The translations under genes were made by a program, and so were the position numbers. DNA of 25,568 bases, from NCBI GenBank assembly GCA_016715075.1, contig JADKBK010000025.1, positions 1 through 25,568 on the forward strand, given 5' to 3'. Positions 23,701-25,568 of the stretch are shown piece by piece. Positions within the stretch are counted from its first letter, which is position 1; each line of letters opens with the position of its first letter. This DNA is from Bacteroidales bacterium (GTDB lineage Bacteria; Bacteroidota; Bacteroidia; Bacteroidales; VadinHA17). The notes beneath the pieces were generated by a model that worked only from the letters and a program-made list of their open reading frames with translations, was not told where the DNA came from and did not search any database.

Positions 23701-25568
23701 AATCGTGTTATTGGGCCTGACAGTCAGTGTTCCGGTTGCAGTAGCCTGTGTACAGGTACCTGTTGTGGTTACAGTGTAATTAAAGGTGCCGGTGGCAGTC
23801 GGTGTACCACTGATTGTAAACACTCCTCCTGAAAAGGACCCGGTGACTCCGGCAGGTAATCCCGCAACTCCTGCTCCCGTACCCCCTCCGGTGACCAGAT
23901 AGGTGATGTTAGTAATCGGCGAGTTTATACAGGGTGACTGAATATTGGTACCTGCACCGGATGTGAGCGCAATAGCTGCGTTTGGATTTACTGTCAGAAG
24001 AGCTGACCCTGATTTAAAAGGACATCCACCCTGACCCGGAGGAGTCTTAATCTCAACCCTGTAATAGTTGCCATTAAGCGAAACATCGGCCGGAGATATT
24101 GTGAGAGTATTTGAAGTGAATCCTGAATATGGAGGACCATTACCTACTGTGCTGAAGGAGGCTCCCCCGTTTGTGCTTACTTCCCATTGCCAGTTCTGAA
24201 CAAGGTCAGTTGTTGAAGCCGTGAAAACGGCAGATCCGTTCTGGCAGACAGCCACGGGAACAGGGTTTGTAAGATTGGAGAGGGAGTGAATAATTACTGA
24301 CACAGGATTCGAAACAGGTCCTTCACAATTAGTAGGATTGGCTCCGAATGCGCTTACAGTATATGTTCCGGTTTGTGAACCCTGGTTTAATGTAAGAGTG
24401 CTTGAAGTTGCTCCGCCAAGAGCAGCCCCGTTTTTATACCACTGATATGATGTTACTGCAGGCGGGGTCACAACGTTTGCCTGAAGGATAACTGATGTTG
24501 TACCGTCAAAGCAGAATTCGAGGTTGCCTGTGTATGTAATAGTTGGCTTGTTGGGAAGTGGATTGATTGTAAGATTGACCATCCTGGCAGGTCCCTGGCA
24601 AAGAAGACCCGTGGTGGCCCTGTCTACAGCCCAGAAATTATAACTGCCTACAGCAGTCTGTGCCGGTGTAAAGGTTGCTCCTGTTCCGAGAAGTGTTGTT
24701 AAGCCTGCTTCCGCATACCAGCTTATAGTTCCAACAACCGGACTTGTTACCGTTAAAGTCCTGTTAGCGCCGAAGCATACAGTACGGCTGGCTGCGGTTG
24801 GAATAGGTGGGGCGGCAACTACATTTATATCGACAAAAGTGTTCACATGATCGGGATCGGCCCAGTTGCATTTATTCCAGTTCTTCAGATAAACCCTGAA
24901 ATACTGGCCTGCCACACAGGTTGCAGGAATTGTGATTGCCTGGCTGAGTGTATTAGGTGCGGGTATCGGGGAAAGCCTGCCGCTGGCCTGCGGTGCATTG
25001 CCAAGGGTTGCAATGGCAACATTGCCGGTTATCGTATTTGTGATAGCTCCCAATGGATCACGTCCGTATAACCACTCTATATTTCTCGGGTCAGTATTTG
25101 GAACGGGAGTAAGTCCGCCGGGGAGTGTTGGATTCTGGCAGTTCCAGGTACTGTTATCCCTCAGTGTAATTATTGACTGAATCCCTTCGCAGACATTTAT
25201 CGTAGCCGATCCGGAGGCATTATCGACAATTCTGAGCACACCATCCCCGTCGGAAGGGATATCCCTTCCGTGCACCACGGCTATATACTGAACCGCCCGC
25301 GTCTGCCCGCAGGGGTTTCGGATCGAATTGGAGAAGACATAGTTACATGTTGTAACAGTCGAATAGGTATGCGTACGTAAGGCAACAGGAGGGAGATCAT
25401 TATCGGCTGTTGAAGTATAAGTAACTGTCGTTCCATCACCCCAGTCAAGAGTCCACTGGGTCCCTTTAAGAATCCCATTTATATTTGGATTAGGGTTAAG
25501 GATTAAAGTTTCAAATGTGGCAACAGGATTCTGGTTTATACATATTAGTGGTTGAGTGAAACCGGTGA
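20512..25568 (-). CDS. Adhesin N-terminal part in this window (5' partial): PKD, Ig-like, putative-Ig and PKD-like repeats
   Basis: The frame is open from the right edge; a GTG at 25278 is internal, since 96 more codons upstream continue with a PKD domain (WTLDWGDGTTVTY and LRTHTYS). In order follow: a GRDIPSDGDG region; Ig-like domains with YQWYKNG and QNWQWEVSTNGG; five 89-residue putative-Ig units (GLPAGVSGSW, ITISGTPTASGTFNYT); a NAGPDQSVCALG domain; an Ig-like domain; two divergent PKD-like units with VPAGTTYSW; then the first units of the 99-residue PKD-like array. A 4-nt loss at 20578 ends the frame after RATIA. The start codon, signal peptide and any other N-terminal domains lie outside the window. 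It is the upstream part of the same surface protein. Confidence 0.85.
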   Translation of the reverse strand, partial: TGFTQPLICINQNPVATFETLILNPNPNINGILKGTQWTLDWGDGTTVTYTSTADNDLPPVALRTHTYSTVTTCNYVFSNSIRNPCGQTRAVQYIAVVHGRDIPSDGDGVLRIVDNASGSATINVCEGIQSIITLRDNSTWNCQNPTLPGGLTPVPNTDPRNIEWLYGRDPLGAITNTITGNVAIATLGNAPQASGRLSPIPAPNTLSQAITIPATCVAGQYFRVYLKNWNKCNWADPDHVNTFVDINVVAAPPIPTAASRTVCFGANRTLTVTSPVVGTISWYAEAGLTTLLGTGATFTPAQTAVGSYNFWAVDRATTGLLCQGPARMVNLTINPLPNKPTITYTGNLEFCFDGTTSVILQANVVTPPAVTSYQWYKNGAALGGATSSTLTLNQGSQTGTYTVSAFGANPTNCEGPVSNPVSVIIHSLSNLTNPVPVAVCQNGSAVFTASTTDLVQNWQWEVSTNGGASFSTVGNGPPYSGFTSNTLTISPADVSLNGNYYRVEIKTPPGQGGCPFKSGSALLTVNPNAAIALTSGAGTNIQSPCINSPITNITYLVTGGGTGAGVAGLPAGVTGSFSGGVFTISGTPTATGTFNYTVTTTGTCTQATATGTLTVRPNNTITLTSAAATENQNRCINTAITNIRYTTTGATGATFSGLPAGVSGSWAANVININGTPTAAGTFNYTVTLTGGCGNITRSGVITVRPNNTITLTSAAGTDSQTRCISTAITNITYSTTGATGATFAGLPAGVTGGWAANVVTISGTPTASGTFNYTITLTGGCGTVTRTGTITVTPNNTITLTSAAGTDNQTICINTLLTNITYSTTGATGATFAGLPAGVSGSWAANAITISGTPTASGTFNYTITLTGGCGTITRTGTIRVSANNTITLTSAAGTDSQIRCINTAITNITYSTTGATGATFAGLPAGVSGAWLANVITISGTPTASGPFNYTITLTGGCGTVTRTGSITVNPAATVNAGPDQSVCALGTATLGGAVGGSAGSGSWSGGTGTYAPSNLVLNPVYTPSAAERLAHTVTLTLTSNDPAGPCNAVTDQITISIGASLNSATLTGSGDACFGSTSTLTSVMTGGAPPYTINYTRNGVAQPAITPYTSGNPFSLGVLPVGTYNYQITSVTDPCGNSVPPAGLPPVYTIRIYPIPDISGTAPASQTICSNGTASLTLNSTVNNTIFTYTVSSLPAAGYSWTAGRDPIAGSLTDGDGNGTETLTRQLQHNYSSAVTVTYSITPTGPGATACPGTAITRTVIVNPVAAVTNMSTTTCGGTAFSVTPVNVTNGVVPAGTTYSWGLPVVTGGLTGGAVGAGAAAITGTLGNPTNITQTATYTVTPLSGTCTGATFTVTVNVDPTPAITNMTGAACSGAAFSFTPANITNGIVPAGTTYSWALPVVTGGITGGATGINAAGLTGTLTNPTNIPQTATYTLLPRAGTCTGATFTITVTVNPRATIANKTATICSGAAFSITPVHGGAEIVPGGTTYTWTAPVLAPAASITGGSAQGTGQASISQTLTNTTNAVATATYTVTPMSGTCAGATFTVTVTVNPRATIANKTATICSGAAFSITPVNGGAEIVPGGTTYTWTAPVLAPAASITGGSAQGTGQASISQTLTNITNAVATATYTVTPMSGTCAGATFTVTVTVNPRATIAKLPLYAVVQLSVLHRSMAGQR
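22651..23988 (-). repeat. Five tandem putative-Ig (He_PIG-like) repeats (89 aa, 267 bp)
   Basis: Units read NNTITLTSAAGTDSQ-x-x-CI, TNITYSTTGATGATFAGLPA, GSW, ITISGTPTASGTFNYTITLT and GGCGT. The ggtgttatt motif recurs at 267-bp spacing (23171 and 23438). The first unit at the N-terminal side is the most diverged; the other four are close to identical in protein. Confidence 0.85.

Larger units (their letters stand above)
5196..25568 (-). pseudogene. Giant SprB/PKD-repeat T9SS surface adhesin, one gene broken into seven open fragments; 5' end outside window
   Basis: I treat the seven open segments listed below as one gene because they share strand and repeat families, each break falls in the middle of a repeat unit, and each is explained by a small indel against neighbouring units. 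The intact product would exceed 6,700 residues. It would be exported by the Sec and type IX systems and held at the cell surface, probably as an adhesin or gliding-type filament. The N-terminus and signal peptide lie beyond 25568. Breaks on the plus-strand coordinates: 20578 (-4), 19982-19984 (-1 in a T run), about 19551-19564 (-4), about 18920-18952 (net -2), about 15961-15966 (+1) and 12017/12018 (-1). Two compensating shifts lie at 18608 (-1) and 18705 (+1). Whether the gene is truly broken or the sequence is faulty cannot be decided here. Confidence 0.75.

Noticed and set aside
5929..25180. Many open frames of 60-206 codons on the plus strand opposite the adhesin, and alternative minus-strand frames
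   Set aside because: They repeat with the period of the adhesin repeats, have low-complexity V/A/P/T or C/H/R/N composition, and are shadows of the real frame. None shows an independent family signature.
25281..25478. Minus-strand 65-codon frame at the right edge
   Set aside because: The adhesin frame is open through the same region and encodes a recognisable PKD domain (WTLDWGDGTT), so the other frame is a shadow.

Overview
The window looks like accessory DNA from a member of the Bacteroidota. The main evidence is a giant surface protein built from SprB-type, PKD-like and Ig-like repeats that ends in a type IX secretion (T9SS type B, gliding-motility-associated) C-terminal sorting domain. 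The small AT-rich double-glycine peptide locus and a TAnnTTTG-like promoter box fit the same phylum. All supported protein genes read on the minus strand. I see no rRNA, tRNA, CRISPR array, transposase or integrase.

Right and centre (25568 down to 5196): what appears to be one adhesin gene of more than 20 kb. Its 5' end, with the signal peptide, lies beyond the right edge. In protein order it holds: a PKD domain and Ig-like domains; five 89-residue putative-Ig units; divergent PKD-like units; twelve 99-residue PKD-like units, most of them almost identical; more divergent PKD-like and Ig-like domains; one divergent SprB unit; 25 regular 83-residue SprB units; another divergent SprB unit; Ig-like domains; five PKD domains; and the sorting domain. 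The 25 SprB units follow a seven-unit higher-order period (7 x 249 = 1743 bp). As given, the frame is broken by at least six small indels, four of them inside the near-identical array, so the gene appears as seven open fragments. Consensus or assembly error is the likeliest cause, but true decay is possible.

Middle gap (4663-5195): no convincing gene. It holds a rho-independent terminator for the adhesin, a second related hairpin, several short degenerate repeats of the kind dispersed in Bacteroidota genomes, a perfect Shine-Dalgarno sequence in front of an 11-codon frame on the plus strand, and a possible promoter for the next operon.

Left (4539 down to about 120): a compact export operon in the order HlyD-type adaptor, C39-peptidase ABC exporter (overlapping by 11 nt), small winged-helix regulator (13-nt gap), then two intact short peptides with double-glycine leaders and a third that is frameshifted. 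The three peptides are separated by 23 nt each. The exporter should cleave the leaders after Gly-Gly and pass the hydrophobic, glycine-rich cores through the envelope with the adaptor. The products are probably bacteriocin-like or signalling peptides. No immunity protein is recognisable and no TolC-like partner is present. A long inverted repeat followed by seven T's closes the operon.
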